Shown here piece by piece: positions 46,190-56,378 of a DNA stretch of 64,000 nt. The DNA comes from Ceratobasidium sp. AG-K (taxonomy: Eukaryota; Basidiomycota; Agaricomycetes; Cantharellales; Ceratobasidiaceae). A model generated the notes under the pieces. That model was not told the DNA's origin, made no database searches, and saw only the letters and a program-made list of their open reading frames with translations. The stretch is taken from assembly GCA_037039685.1 (NCBI GenBank), contig JAWNGF010000016.1, positions 620,001-684,000 on the forward strand. The letters are read 5' to 3'. The first letter of the stretch is position 1, and each line of letters starts with the position of its first letter. The position numbers were made by a program, and so were the translations under genes.

Positions 46190-46602
46190 TGTCCCGACTT
46201 GGGTGAATTAGGTGTATAAAAGGTTAAGGGGTTTGACTTAGACAAGTCTTAGAACCCAAGGAGTAGTAATAGTTAAGAGGATTGATTGATCAAGTCCTAG
46301 TGGAGAGGAGGTCAAGCCTTGTCGTTAACTGGCTTGACCGCTGGGTTTATATACATGAGGGATCAGTGCCACGTCATCATCTATCAGTGTGAGAAAGCCA
46401 AGTACAACCAATGATAAGTGAGATAAGAAGTATGACTTGACATTCTGGAAGTTCTGGAAGCAACACCAATATCAAATGAAAAGACAAATATGTCACATGA
46501 TACAAGTTAGGTGCCAGAAGATATTTGTACCAAAAAAGGAAAGTGTTCGGAAAAAAGATATAAAATCAGAATAAAATGTCTGAGCTTAGTCAGCTCATGA
46601 CA
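46190..46602 (-). repeat. 5' LTR of G6
   Basis: 413 bp. The minus strand reads TGTCATGAGC to AAGTCGGGACA. TATA box (minus TATATAAA, 46346-46353), then AAGGCTTGACC about 26 bp later, the likely transcript start. Confidence 0.95.
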
Positions 46603-46714
46603 CATACTTCCTGTATCCTTGCATGGAGCTCATCCACTTCTGCTTGTGATCAGGGTCTTGAGGGCATAGTTTTTGGTGTCCATGTGAGTTTTCCTTGTGG
46701 CTAGCAGTGCATGT

Positions 46715-46726
46715 AGCTTGCTTTGC
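46715..46726 (-). promoter_or_regulatory. Primer-binding site of G4 (self-priming type)
   Basis: Minus strand GCAAAGCAAGCT, 2 bp inside the 5' LTR, perfectly complementary to AGCTTGCTTTGC (minus strand of 46936-46947) in the LTR downstream of TATATATACTGG. Confidence 0.75.
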
Positions 46727-46728
46727 AA

Positions 46729-47266
46729 TGTCACACCCCTCTATGCTGGTTGACCAATGTCTGTGTCTGTTTGTGCCTTATAGGCCTTGAGCTGCCTTAG
46801 AGGCTCTGTTACAAGATGCTAAGATGCTAGTGCAACCTTAGCAACCTTATGACAATGACCTGGGGCCCTCTTAGTGTTCAGATGATGACCTAAAGGCCTA
46901 GTGACATAGTTGCACTCAAGGGGAGAGATGACAAGGCAAAGCAAGCTGGAGTAAGTCCATGCTTGCAAGCCAGTATATATAGGCAGAGGCATAAATGCCT
47001 CAAAGTCCCATGATACATTATGTGGCCAATCAGGCACCATGCTCAGTCAGCAAGTCACAAAGACCTTCTAGATGGAAGTTCTAGAAGGTTGATCTTTCCA
47101 AAGGAAAGATCCAGAAGACAGCTCAGCCATATGGGCTGTGGGGGCAAGTCATCCATACACCTCACAAAACAAGGGAGAGGGCCACATCTATGTACATTGG
47201 GTGCTTAAGGTGCCAAGAGTCCAAGTCAGCAGACAGAGTCATTGGTGTCATAGACAGGTCATGACA
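46729..47266 (-). repeat. 5' LTR of G4 (family 2)
   Basis: 538 bp, partner of 24753-25289. The minus strand starts TGTCATGACC and ends GGGTGTGACA. It is next to the CAGTA copy of the target duplication and then to G2 integrase codons. Confidence 0.92.
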
Positions 47267-47271
47267 CAGTA

Positions 47272-47930
47272 GCAGCAATGCAATTCAATGAGGAACAAGC
47301 AAAGGAACCCAGAGAGAAATATTAATCAGGGGATCTTGTCTGGAGCTTGGTGACCAACTTCAAAACAAAACAACCCATGAGGAAGCTTGATGACAAGAAA
47401 TTAGGACCCTTCAAAATCCTAAAAGCAATTTCTTCTCATGCATACAAAGTTGAACTCCCCAAGTCAATCAAGAAGCACAATGGGTTCCATATTGATCAAC
47501 TATGGCAATACAAGGAAGACAAATAATTCAACAGAAACCAAGTGTGACCACCTCCCACACAAGAGGATCAGGATGTTTACAAAGTTGAAAAGATTGTTAA
47601 CTGGAAGGATACCAAGGAGGGACTCAAATATGTTATCCAGTGGAAGGGATATCCACCCAGTGAAAATATGGAAGAAAGGGCAGAGAAGATTGCAGGACTG
47701 CTACCCATCATGAAGAAATTCCTCAAAGAAATTCCTTTGGCACCTATACCTCCAAATTTCAAACAGCAAGAGGATGAAAAGACCAGGCAAAGAGTGGCAA
47801 AGCTCAACTCAAACAACTTTCTCCAGCCTTTTACCACTCTGAAGCCACTTCTAAAGCAACCAACCACTTTAAAAAACTCTGTCAAAAATGTCTGCTGCTC
47901 ATTGTTCTGTCACCACCAGCAAACCCCCTT
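47272..47930 (+). pseudogene. G2 integrase C-terminus and chromodomain, resumed after G4
   Basis: Integrase coding resumes with 'MQFNEEQAKEPREKY'. A GPF module follows ('LDDKKLGPFKILKAISSH', 'HNGFHIDQLWQYKED') and then a chromodomain at about 47575-47720 ('DVYKVEKIVNWKDTKEGLKY', 'IQWKGYPPSENMEE'). The tail and the first codons of ORF3 ('MSAAHCSVT', about 47888) come next. Coding stops at about 47930, where Tc1 transposase sequence begins. Stops near 47325 and 47525 break the frame. Collinear with G3 at 19735-20400. Confidence 0.85.
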
Positions 47931-48671
47931 GAAACTGTCCGCCAGGCACTCAAGGATGCTGGTTTAAAGGCCAAGAAGAAGGTTACAAAGCCCAAACCCC
48001 CTAAACATATCCGCAACACTCAACTATCCTTTGCTTGTGCCCACCACCACTGGACTGTCAAGGACTGGAAAGGGGTCATGTGGTCAGATGAGACCAAAAT
48101 CAACTGCCTAGGGTCAGATGGCCAACAATGGGTGTGGATCAGGCCTGGCCAGGAGCTTAGTGATGCAGCTATCCAGCCCACAGCTCACTCAGGTGGAGGG
48201 TCTATTCAGATTTGGGGCTGTTTTTGTTGGGATGGGCCTGGCTATGCTACCAAGACTGAAGACACAGTTACCAAGGAGGTCTATGTGGAGATTTTGGAGG
48301 ATGAGTTGATGCAGAATTTGGAGTATTATGGGAAGGAGGTGGAAGACATTATCTTCCAACAGGACAATGCTCCTGCTCACAAGTCCAAATTGGCAACAAA
48401 TTGGCTAGCTGACAATGGTTTTGAGGTCATGGAATGGCCTTCCAACTCCCCAGATCTCAGTCCAATTGAAAACTTATGGGGCATCATCAAAAGGAGGCTG
48501 GGGGAGCATGAACATCCTCCAAGGGGGGTTTTGGAGCTGTGGGAAAGGTTTCAGGTGGAGTGGGAGAAGGTGGAGCCAGAGCTGTGTCAGAATCTGATCA
48601 GCAGCATGCCTAATAGGATGAGGGAGGTGATCAAGGCTAAGGGGGGTCCATTAACTACTGATTTTGTCTGA
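47931..48671 (+). pseudogene. Tc1/mariner transposase, 5'-truncated, DD34E intact
   Basis: 247 codons open without interruption up to TGA at 48669-48671. It begins mid-protein ('ETVRQALKDAGLKAKKK', the end of the second helix-turn-helix region). The catalytic core has Asp in 'MWSDETKIN', Asp in 'FQQDNAPAHKS' and Glu in 'SPDLSPIENLWG', with 34 residues between the last two, the Tc1 signature. The N-terminal DNA-binding part and the 5' terminal repeat are missing, because the left edge is fused to G2 ORF3. The core looks young compared with the surrounding Gypsy sequence, with no stop in the remaining frame. Confidence 0.92.
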
Positions 48672-48871
48672 CTTTGTTATCCATGTATGCCTTGCAAACA
48701 ATTGATTGCAAAAACCTTTTTGCCAGATGTTGCATTTCTCCCCAACCACAGATCCAAACAAGGCCAAACATGACTCATTTAGTAGCCAAAAAGCACAGTG
48801 ACCTTGCATATGGCAACTGGCTGACATAATCCAACACATCATTCCCCAGCTGGCCTGCACTACCTGCACAT

Positions 48872-48901
48872 GGTTTTTGTGATTGATTTTTTGCAGCACT
48901 G
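48872..48901 (+). repeat. 3' terminal inverted repeat of the Tc1 element, with TA target
   Basis: GGTTTTTGTGATTGATTTTT then TGCAGCACTG, followed by TA (48902-48903). The terminal CACTG next to TA is typical of Tc1/mariner ends. No 5' partner is present. 48672-48871 is the untranslated 3' part of the transposon. Confidence 0.7.
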
Positions 48902-49128
48902 TATGTATTGAGGCAATAACAAGCATGGTATCCTCATCTTGTTTTGCCTCATCAGTTCCCCAACAAACAGTCCCTCACTGGGTTTCCCTCAGGGTTACCT
49001 TGGATCCTCAGGTCTTAGCACTGTTCACAGTCTACTGTCAACAGTCTTTTGGGTGCCAAGTCTTTCTGAGACTTGACTTGTGCGCATCTAATTTTAGTTG
49101 GCCATCATCATAGTGTTGGGTTGCTACT
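48902..49128 (+). repeat. G2 3' LTR remnant
   Basis: From TATGTATTGAGGC to GTGTTGGGTTGCTACT this follows the second half of the family-1 LTRs (compare 11845-12067). The first half was lost at the Tc1 junction. The final CAACA has decayed to CTACT. Confidence 0.75.
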
Positions 49129-52100
49129 ACTTGGGACTTAGTCTCTCACACTCAATTAATCACAGGCCCCATAGTGCCTCTCATAGTCTATAGCCGTCTC
49201 TCTCCTCACTAAACACAGTGGGCTGTAACACTGTGCACATACCATATATGGTAGCAATCAACCCAGATAGGAAGTTCTTATGGGTTTGTCCTCCCTCTAT
49301 TTTGAGCCAAACCTCTGAACTAGCCAGCAGTTTTCCATCCCCTTTGCACCAATGTGACTAAATGCTATAAACTATGCCTGAATGTTACATGGGGGATGCT
49401 GTGGGGGTGTGGCATGGAGGGCAAAATGGAGGTTCAAGAGGCCAAGTGGCACTTGGAGTTTGAAGTCAGCTGAGTTCCAAAACAGGAGTGATTGGCATCC
49501 CATACAGGAATTTCCAATGGTTCCCAATATAGCAAATTTCAAAATCAATCATGGTAAATCATCCCAAATATGGTAATGATTTCTGCCTATTTTGGACAAA
49601 TGGATTGCCTTATATGGTAAGTGCACAGCTACAATGTCCAAAGTCAGTTGACTAACCAGAAATTTGGGATCTGCTACATCTCAGCTACATGCTGCTAAAT
49701 ACCACTCCATTTCACTATATTTTCCTAAATCTTGATACATTCTGGGGGAATCTGCTACACTTCAGATACATAGCATTATATATTGAGATGATAATTTGAG
49801 TAAATTTAACATACTACATGAGCTACAGTTCATACATAGTATATATATCACCCTGCAGCATATGACTAGTTTCCAGATGTGAATGTTGCAGTCTGCATCA
49901 GCAAAAAGCACAAAGTTATATAGAATTTCAAAATTGAAAAGATCTACTTCCCAGCTTCCCTTTCTATGAGTGGCTTTAAAGGAGCTTCAGTATCATACAG
50001 AGCTATATAGCACCATATAGCCCACCATAGATTGAATACCTGGAAGTGCTTAAAAGGGCAATAAGCATGGGTGGATGGTTTAGTTCACTCATGTGATGCC
50101 CTGTGCACTGGAAACAAAGCCAGCCAAGGCAAAAACAAGCACACAAAAGCAGTTTACAAGGTGGAAAGTGGTACCAGGGGAGAATGTGCCAAGTCAACCT
50201 CTCTCCTGGGCACCTCCCTAACTTTTGCAGCTGTGACCTTCAAATTTGGGGATTGGGTACTCCTATAACACAGATCACCACTTCAATTTTATGTACAATT
50301 TTTGAACCATCCTATGTATCTCTGTGATGTAATCTATGTTTGTACAATTTTTGGTGGGCTCAAATGATGACATATCACTCTGAGGGTATTTGTACAGGTG
50401 TGGAATTGCAAAGGCTATGGTTATGTATTTTTCACTTGTTTTTAACTGCAGTCAGTAGTTGCAGAGATATTGAGCAATCTCTAAAACAGGTTTGAAGTGT
50501 TATGACCTAGCATGGGAGGTTATTGTCAAGGCCTAATGGTCTAGGAGTTGGCTCTCCCCATGATCCCTGCTTAGATAAGCAGAGTATCAGGGTCACTGCT
50601 GGTCCCAGGTTCAATCCATGCCTTGGGTATACTTCTTGGACTTTTCAGAAATTTGCCTGTTTGACCAATTTGGCACAATTTGATATTTTGTCTTAAATAA
50701 TCTTACATAATATTTCCTCATAAGGAAATGTGTAGTCCCCAATAAGGCAATTCTCTTATTCTGAGACTGTCTATGGTCAGCTATATGGATCTGTATAGAC
50801 CCCCATAGCACCTTTAGTTAATCTATGAGTATACTATGGAGGGCTATTGAGTGCTACCCACAATTGCACTTCTGATATGTCAGGGAAGCTGCTGTTTTGT
50901 CTATGAGTCTATGGAGCACTGTACAGCGCCATGCAGCTGCTGCCATAGTTGCTGAAGTGGGACACAAGCATGACTCAAGGACCAGGTGATGCCCTAAACA
51001 CAAGACAGGAAAAGGACAAAATACCAGTAAGAGAAGTGATAGCAAGTGGAACAAGGAATGATGATGGAGGGGGTTCAGGTACAACCACATACTTTCAGAG
51101 CCAAGGCCAAAACTATATTAACAGGGGGGTTCACATCACACACTCACAATATGTTCAGCTATGCAAAGCTTTGATCAACACAAGTCAAAACAAAAGTTAT
51201 CCCAGCAAGGTATACATGCACAGGGAGTGATGGGTGGATTAAAGTGTGCTATTCTGGGAGTCATTTCAGGTTAATTGCATCTCCTGCAAGCAATTGGCTC
51301 ATGACATGCTGCATTGGTTGCACATTGGCTGCTACCCCCTGGGCCAGCCATTCAAAAGGTCTTGAAGCCATGGTTCTGACAAATGACCAGTTGCTGTGCT
51401 GCTGTCCAGGCTTGGAACAAGGTGTCCAGTTACCCAGTGATGCCCCAATCATTTTGCAGCCACATTTTCCTGATAAGCCAGGGAGAGCTGTGTCAATAGG
51501 TTAACCCACAATATGGCTGTGAGTATACCATCCTACCACATTGAAGACTCATATTTCAGGACAATTGGCAGGTAAACTGGGTGCTCCCAGCAGTTACAAA
51601 TACCCAGGGAGAAGTTGGTGCTAGGCTCAAACAGACCTGCAACAAATCCCTAGTGCATGTCTCCTTCAGTTACCTGGAGATCTGGGAATCTCAGGGTGAG
51701 GCTATGGACAGCCTCAAGAACCACTTGGACCTACAAGACACACCCTGAGGATGTAAGGATGCAGGCAGCTGACCTTTCTTGGCACTGTATATATGTATGC
51801 TCATCCTCTGCTTTTCTTTATCTTTGGTCAACTAATTGCTCAGTCAAGATCTCATACAACATCTTTCTTGCAGTGTCACTGCTGCTCAAGCACACATATA
51901 TATTTCTCAATGTCTGTGGCTCAACAAAAATTAAAATTCCTTCCAAGCACTCTGAAGCACTCCAAAGCACAAGGACCCTGGGAGTCAAGTCCCTGTTCAG
52001 TGAGTTCTCCTGAGATGTGGTGCATTCTCACAAGCACGCCAGGAGAAGAGGTGTTTGATGGCAAGCGCAAGGAGGTGTGGTGTTTGATCACCAGCATGAG

Positions 52101-53319
52101 ATGTGGCACTCCAGGGGAGATGTGGCACTTGGGCTGGGGCTAGCCCATAATTGGGTGTTGTATAACTGATCATGTGATTCCAATTCTTGTATATTGTATT
52201 GATATATACCATGCTCTATATGTACATCTACAACTGGAGAAGTGTAACAATCACATCCACAAAGAACAAGAAGGAAAGCACATCTGAGATACCAAACAGA
52301 ACCCACTAATACCTAGGCCACAAGAAACTTAGGGATCCAAAGCCAGAATGGCCAGGGCTAGGGTCACCAAGGGTCATCCTGGGCTACCAAATGGACCTGA
52401 AACAGCAATATAATTAACACCAACCATTGCTTGGGGTGAGCATTGAGAGAAACAAGAAACAAGATACAAGATATAACTTACAGGGGTGGTACCAGATAGC
52501 AAAGGCAGGAAAGGACATTGGTACAGGGACATTGGGTTGGTTAAGGGCAAACAGTGGCAGCAGAGGGGGAAAGCAAGGAGGGCACAAATCACAAAGGCTC
52601 TTAAGTGGCTGACAGGGCTGACCAACCCTGAACAATTGTTGGGTGAGTCACAATGGTGGTGCCTGAATGCCTTTGCTATTGTTCTCCAGTAATGAACCTG
52701 TGCTGTGTTCTGTCCTGTCTCTTGCTTCTTGCCACTACCAACATCATCAACTAAGTCACAACCATGCTGTGTACCCCTTGTTGGCGCATTCTCTTTTGCA
52801 CTAAGCAAGTTTATGCCACACTTGGACTGGCCCACACTAATGTGATTTGAATGTGCTTAGGTCAGTGCAGATGACAATTTTTGTTCTCGGGTGGCTCACA
52901 TGCAGATCATCTTCACCCAGTGCTGTAGCGTGTGTCACATGTGTGCTGTGTTTCCCCCCTCTATTGCTATTATGGCAATGCTTTTGCGCTGTTTCCTTTG
53001 CAATTAAGCCTGTTTGCTGTAACATTCTCACCATCCTTGTTCAATCCATCATTGTTCTCATGATCTTACCCTATCAATGTTCCATGTCTACTTTGTGTAC
53101 ATCTCCATTCTCGTGTTTGGCTTGTTTGTATACCTTGCCTCAGACCAAATAGTCCTGTCCAGCAGCTTGATAAATATATACTTAATACAAATTTGTTAAC
53201 ACTTGTGTGCTCCCAATTTTGCTGATTGCCCAATTGCCCTTGCTGACATCTCCTGATGCTTCCCATCAGATGCCACCTCTCGCAATCAAAACGCCACATC
53301 TCCCCAGCACTCGCGGAGC
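49129..53319 (+). other. Gene-free, AT-rich spacer
   Basis: Short ORFs here (for example at 50949-51230 and 51244-51504 on the plus strand, 52374-52835 on the minus strand) have low-complexity or shadow-like sequence and no motif I recognise. CpG is rare until about 53,275, then common. Apart from the tRNA-like unit at 50527-50625 I can support no gene. Confidence 0.5.
50527..50625 (+). repeat. tRNA-related SINE or tRNA pseudogene candidate
   Basis: A box-like TAATGGTCTAGGAGTTGG (50534-50551) and B box GGTTCAATCC (50608-50617) lie at tRNA-like spacing. The ends CAAGGC and GCCTTG (50527-50532, 50620-50625) can pair as a 6-bp acceptor stem. The T stem pairs poorly and the middle is long, so it is not a working tRNA gene. 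It fits a polymerase III-derived SINE head or an intron-bearing tRNA relic. Confidence 0.45.
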
Positions 53320-53860
53320 CTACGAAGCCCTTCGGAGCGCTCGTCGGCTCCGGAGTTCACATCCATTTTGCTGACGGGGCTTTTCACCAAGATTTGATGG
53401 AGGCACCGCTTTCAGGGAGGGCTGACTAAGCAAGGTTTGTGCCGCGACAACGGCGCTCCTCGAGTAGTTGAAATACAACAAAATGGAGTGCACCATCCAC
53501 CGGCATGTTCTGCTATTCCAGAAGTAACAGTAGCTCAGTTGATGGCCTTCGAACTTCTTGAAGCAGTGTGGCCTGCGTGCTTGACCCATTATAAGAGGTG
53601 GTTGCTTGTCCGAACCGTCCATATTCACACAAAATACGTAGGTAATCCGCTTCTGGTCAAGCATAACCATGGACATCTTTGGCACAGCAAGACCGCTGGT
53701 GGGTACAAGGCAATACAGCAAAGCTGTTTTGTTGATGTTGTAGATATCCCACGGATTGTAGAGCCCGATGTACGACGGCGCTGTCACGAGCTCAGCGTGC
53801 ACTTCTCCTTACCTCGATCCTACACGAGATCATGCCTTTTTGCTGATGCACCAACAAGGT
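53320..53860 (-). pseudogene. Pogo/Tigger-like DDE transposase fragment
   Basis: The minus-strand frame from 53802 reads 'IGLYNPWDIYNINKTALLY', 'CLVPTSGLAVPKMS', 'ITYVFCVNMDGSDKQPPLI'. This is the start of a DDE_1-type catalytic domain, in which 'YNIDETALF' would be usual. Here the catalytic Asp is Asn and the next Glu is Lys. The later catalytic segments, the CENP-B-like DNA-binding part and the terminal repeats are missing. It lies 100-160 bp downstream of the RanBD1 gene stop, on the same strand. Confidence 0.75.
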
Positions 53861-53960
53861 CTCCACGCTGCAACCCACAAACGAAAAACATCCTATCGTA
53901 ACATCGTCGGTGCTTGTATTATGTGCGTACATAGCCGAGAAAGCAGAAATTAGCAATCAA

Positions 53961-55787
53961 TCATACTGGCGGAGTGTATGATTTCGTGGGAATGTTGTCT
54001 GATAAATGGTCGTAAAGTTCTTGTGCGAGCTTGGCACTTCCCACCTGCAAATGTTCGCGGTTAATAATCACGGAAGGAAACGATTCGCACTAACTTTTAT
54101 AGCGTGCAATCTTCGTTCGTTGTGCGTGATCTCCGCCACTTTCACAAATTTGGGGTCGGGTCCTAATTCGCAAATCAGACCAGGGTAGAGTGCCATGTTC
54201 AAGAGCAATCGTAGCACGCCCTCCGCTCGCATGACTGTCAAAATGATGCAATTAACTTTTCAACGATTTATTGAACGAACGCATGCGTACCAATCCTTGC
54301 CCCCTCTCCGTCACGACGGCGGACATTAACTTTGAGTAATCCGGTGCCGCGTTCCTTGTACGCAAAGTTTTCATCCTGGGTGTACAACTTTGCCCTAGTT
54401 TGGAATACGGTAAGGTCGTCTTCTTCTCCCGTATTATCTAGCCGGAATTCCTGTGAGATCGAGCCAATCCACTTATTTTGCGCCAGAACTCACAGTGTAC
54501 TTGGTGGATATCAGGCTTCGAGGCGGCTTCATCCAAACTCGATGTCTCCTCGCCCTTGGCTTTGAGCATATCCTCGAAATCTGGTTGGCCGCTAGCCTCG
54601 GCCTGGGCCCCATCATTCACCTGGGCAGACGACTCTCCTTGAGCGAACTTGCGCACACTGGGCGTGCCGAAACGAGAAATCCCCGCACTGTACTGGCCAA
54701 ACGCTTGATGCTTCCCAACTGGCGACTTTGACCGTCGAACGGGTCCTGCAAGTGACGATCGCTGGGGAGACGTGGGGTTTACGCTTGCTGCAGGTTGCGT
54801 CGGGACTACTGCGTTCTGGAATGGGGACGATCCAGCAAATGCAGCAAACCCTCCGAATGTCTTTTTGGGCGTTGGAGGCGGTTGAACCTTAGACGAGGTG
54901 TCCGGCACCTCAGAATCAGCAACAGCAGTATTCTTCGGTGCTTCGGATGGAGCAGGTGCCGTGTGGCTCTCAGGTTTCGGTGAGGAGGTTCCCGTACTAG
55001 GTGTGCTCTTTGAATCCCAAGTTATTAACCACCGAGGGCAATTGCAAACAGGCTGTACGCACGTTTTGAGTCGACGCAAACGGTGATTTAGCTGAAGCAA
55101 AGGCCCCAAATCCAAACTGGGAAACCGTGTAGGCTTTAGAATACCCTCGTGGAAACACAGGATCCAACTCACCACCTGCGTCGGCTTGGGTGGACTCTTG
55201 GGAATCAACCCCGCGGCTGCCGTATCCTCCTCGGCGTCCTCCTCGCGCTCGGGAACGTCGCTCTCTTTGGGTCGTTTCATATGTTGTCTGGCTGCTGCCT
55301 CAGTGGCAACGCTGCTTCTACTAGACAGCTTGCGTTTGCGACTGTTCTCTTTGTCTGAGGAATCACCATCCGAGCCCGAATGCGAAGGGTGTGTGGCGAG
55401 CTAGCAATACGCAGTTTGATTATTACTCAACTGAAATTCATACAAAAACCATACCTCTGGAGGCATAATATCCGTATCAGGTTGGGCAACGTCGGCCGGC
55501 AGTGAGATAGACTGGCCGCGAATCTTGTCGGTTACTTTTTCGAGGGTAGCACTGTGTTCTGACGATTCGCCATGTTTTGTTTCTGTCTCGGAGATTGTCT
55601 GATATAGTACTCGATCAGCCACGACGCGCGCAAGGGTACAATGGCAGACTTTACTAACAGGTGGGTCACCAAGTGGCTCTATGGGTTGCTTTCCGGATGA
55701 GTCTGGGTCAATTGGTTCAACTTCTAAAGTAGATCCGTTACATGCCTGAAATACTTGGCCGCTTCTCGATTCCACCACACTCACCAT
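53961..55787 (-). CDS. RanBD1-domain FG protein (Yrb2/RanBP3- or Nup2-like)
   Basis: Seven exons by my reading: 55787-55455, 55400-55173, 55116-55063, 55007-54501, 54450-54291, 54234-54095 and 54044-53961. All introns are 50-57 bp and GT-AG, giving 501 residues. The N-terminus is acidic. Then come an NLS-like 'NSRKRKLSSRS' and 'KRPKE', FG motifs ('FGFGAFAS', 'FGGFAAFAGSSPF') and a Ser/Pro-rich middle. The C-terminal Ran-binding domain includes 'DDLTVFQTRAKLY', 'YKERGTGLLKVNVRR' and 'RAEGVLRLLLNMALYPG'. The domain order fits nuclear Ran-GTP cofactors of export such as Yrb2/Hba1 or the nucleoporin Nup2. The start is uncertain: a further ATG at 55893 opens about 36 codons, but its obvious GTGAGT donor does not join in phase. 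Confidence 0.85.
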
Positions 55788-56378
55788 GAGGAATGGCCGA
55801 ATTATGAGCGTAGTCAGTTGCTCCTTTGATTACTTCATTAGTAATTGCGCTTTCACAGTTCGACTGTTTGGACGCGTCGGCTTCGCTCTGCATGACCCTT
55901 ATCTGCACTTAGCGCGGTGTCGATCAGAGCAGGTGAGCTCGAACGGATGATGAAGAGTCTGAAGCGACGAGTTTGGGCCGAGCACGTGCTACTCCTGCCA
56001 CGTGACACACCTTTTACGAATGCTTAAATGGGGCCGGCAGCCCAATAGGAAACGTAAATAAATCATGGCGTTGGATTTTGCGCAGCCTTTCATGCAGTAT
56101 CAAAGGGTTTTGATGTGTTTTCAGTGCTGCACATGTGCAAGCTTGGTGCGAGTTATCTATCCCTCGTGTATGCCATTATAACAAGCTAAGTACAGGCGAA
56201 GCACTGTACCACTCAGAATTTTTGTTCATCTCTTATCAGCAGGTCCGTACGCTAACTGGCTAACAGAGCTCCATAAAAAATTTCTAAGCGGTATACTGAT
56301 GCGCAATTGATCCTAATCACTTATGCTACTCTTTTTATCTATTATTGTACGAGTCGGCCCGCACATCTGCAGGAGTGC

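Larger units (their letters stand above)
39663..46602 (-). mobile_element. Full-length Ty3/Gypsy chromovirus G6 nested in G4, TSD CATAC
   Basis: 6,940 bp, two 413-bp LTRs with only about ten differences by eye, perfect target duplication CATAC (39658-39662 and 46603-46607). It is the best preserved element: gag is open over 450 codons, protease to integrase N-terminus over 756 and integrase to chromodomain over 347, with one nonsense codon splitting pol. It also keeps more CpG than its hosts. Order from the 5' end: LTR, primer-binding site, leader (45721-46175, nothing coding seen), ORF0, gag, pol, polypurine tract (minus AGGAGGGGGTAA at 40076-40087), LTR. Confidence 0.96.
24753..47266 (-). 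mobile_element. Ty3/Gypsy chromovirus G4, host of G5, G6 and a solo LTR
   Basis: Minus-strand element with LTRs at 46729-47266 (5') and 24753-25289 (3'). It sits in the integrase gene of G2, whose codons resume at 47272. The target duplication is CAATA (24748-24752) and CAGTA (47267-47271), one mismatch. Its own body is gag, protease, RT, RNase H, integrase, chromodomain and ORF3, interrupted by a solo LTR (30295-30784) and by G5 and G6 in the gag N-terminus and leader. Removing these leaves about 8.2 kb. Leader pieces are at 39512-39657 and 46603-46714. All frames are broken. Confidence 0.9.
11597..49128 (+). mobile_element. Ty3/Gypsy chromovirus G2, host of the nested cluster
   Basis: One plus-strand element in five visible pieces: 5' LTR and gag (11597-14499), protease to integrase (21691-24260), a short integrase piece (24654-24752), integrase C-terminus with chromodomain (47267-47930) and a 3' LTR remnant (48902-49128). 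The pieces rejoin in the same frame order at each insertion point, with target duplications between them. Removing the insertions leaves about 6 kb, the expected size of a Gypsy element that lost its ORF3 and half of the 3' LTR. The outer flanks AGTTG (11592-11596) and ACTTG (49129-49133) differ by one base and may be the old target duplication. Confidence 0.85.

Noticed and set aside
50527..50625. Functional tRNA gene
   Set aside because: The T stem has mismatches, the D arm is not convincing and the central part is too long; kept only as a SINE or relic candidate.
52087..52249. Possible small solo LTR ending AGTGTAACA with ATCAC on both sides
   Set aside because: The left end does not begin with TG, and no related LTR is present in the window; a 5-bp match alone is weak.
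55785..55893. Upstream ATG at 55893 as the start of the RanBD1 protein
   Set aside because: Its 36-codon frame meets a GTGAGT donor in phase 1, while the downstream exon needs phase 0; left as an alternative only.
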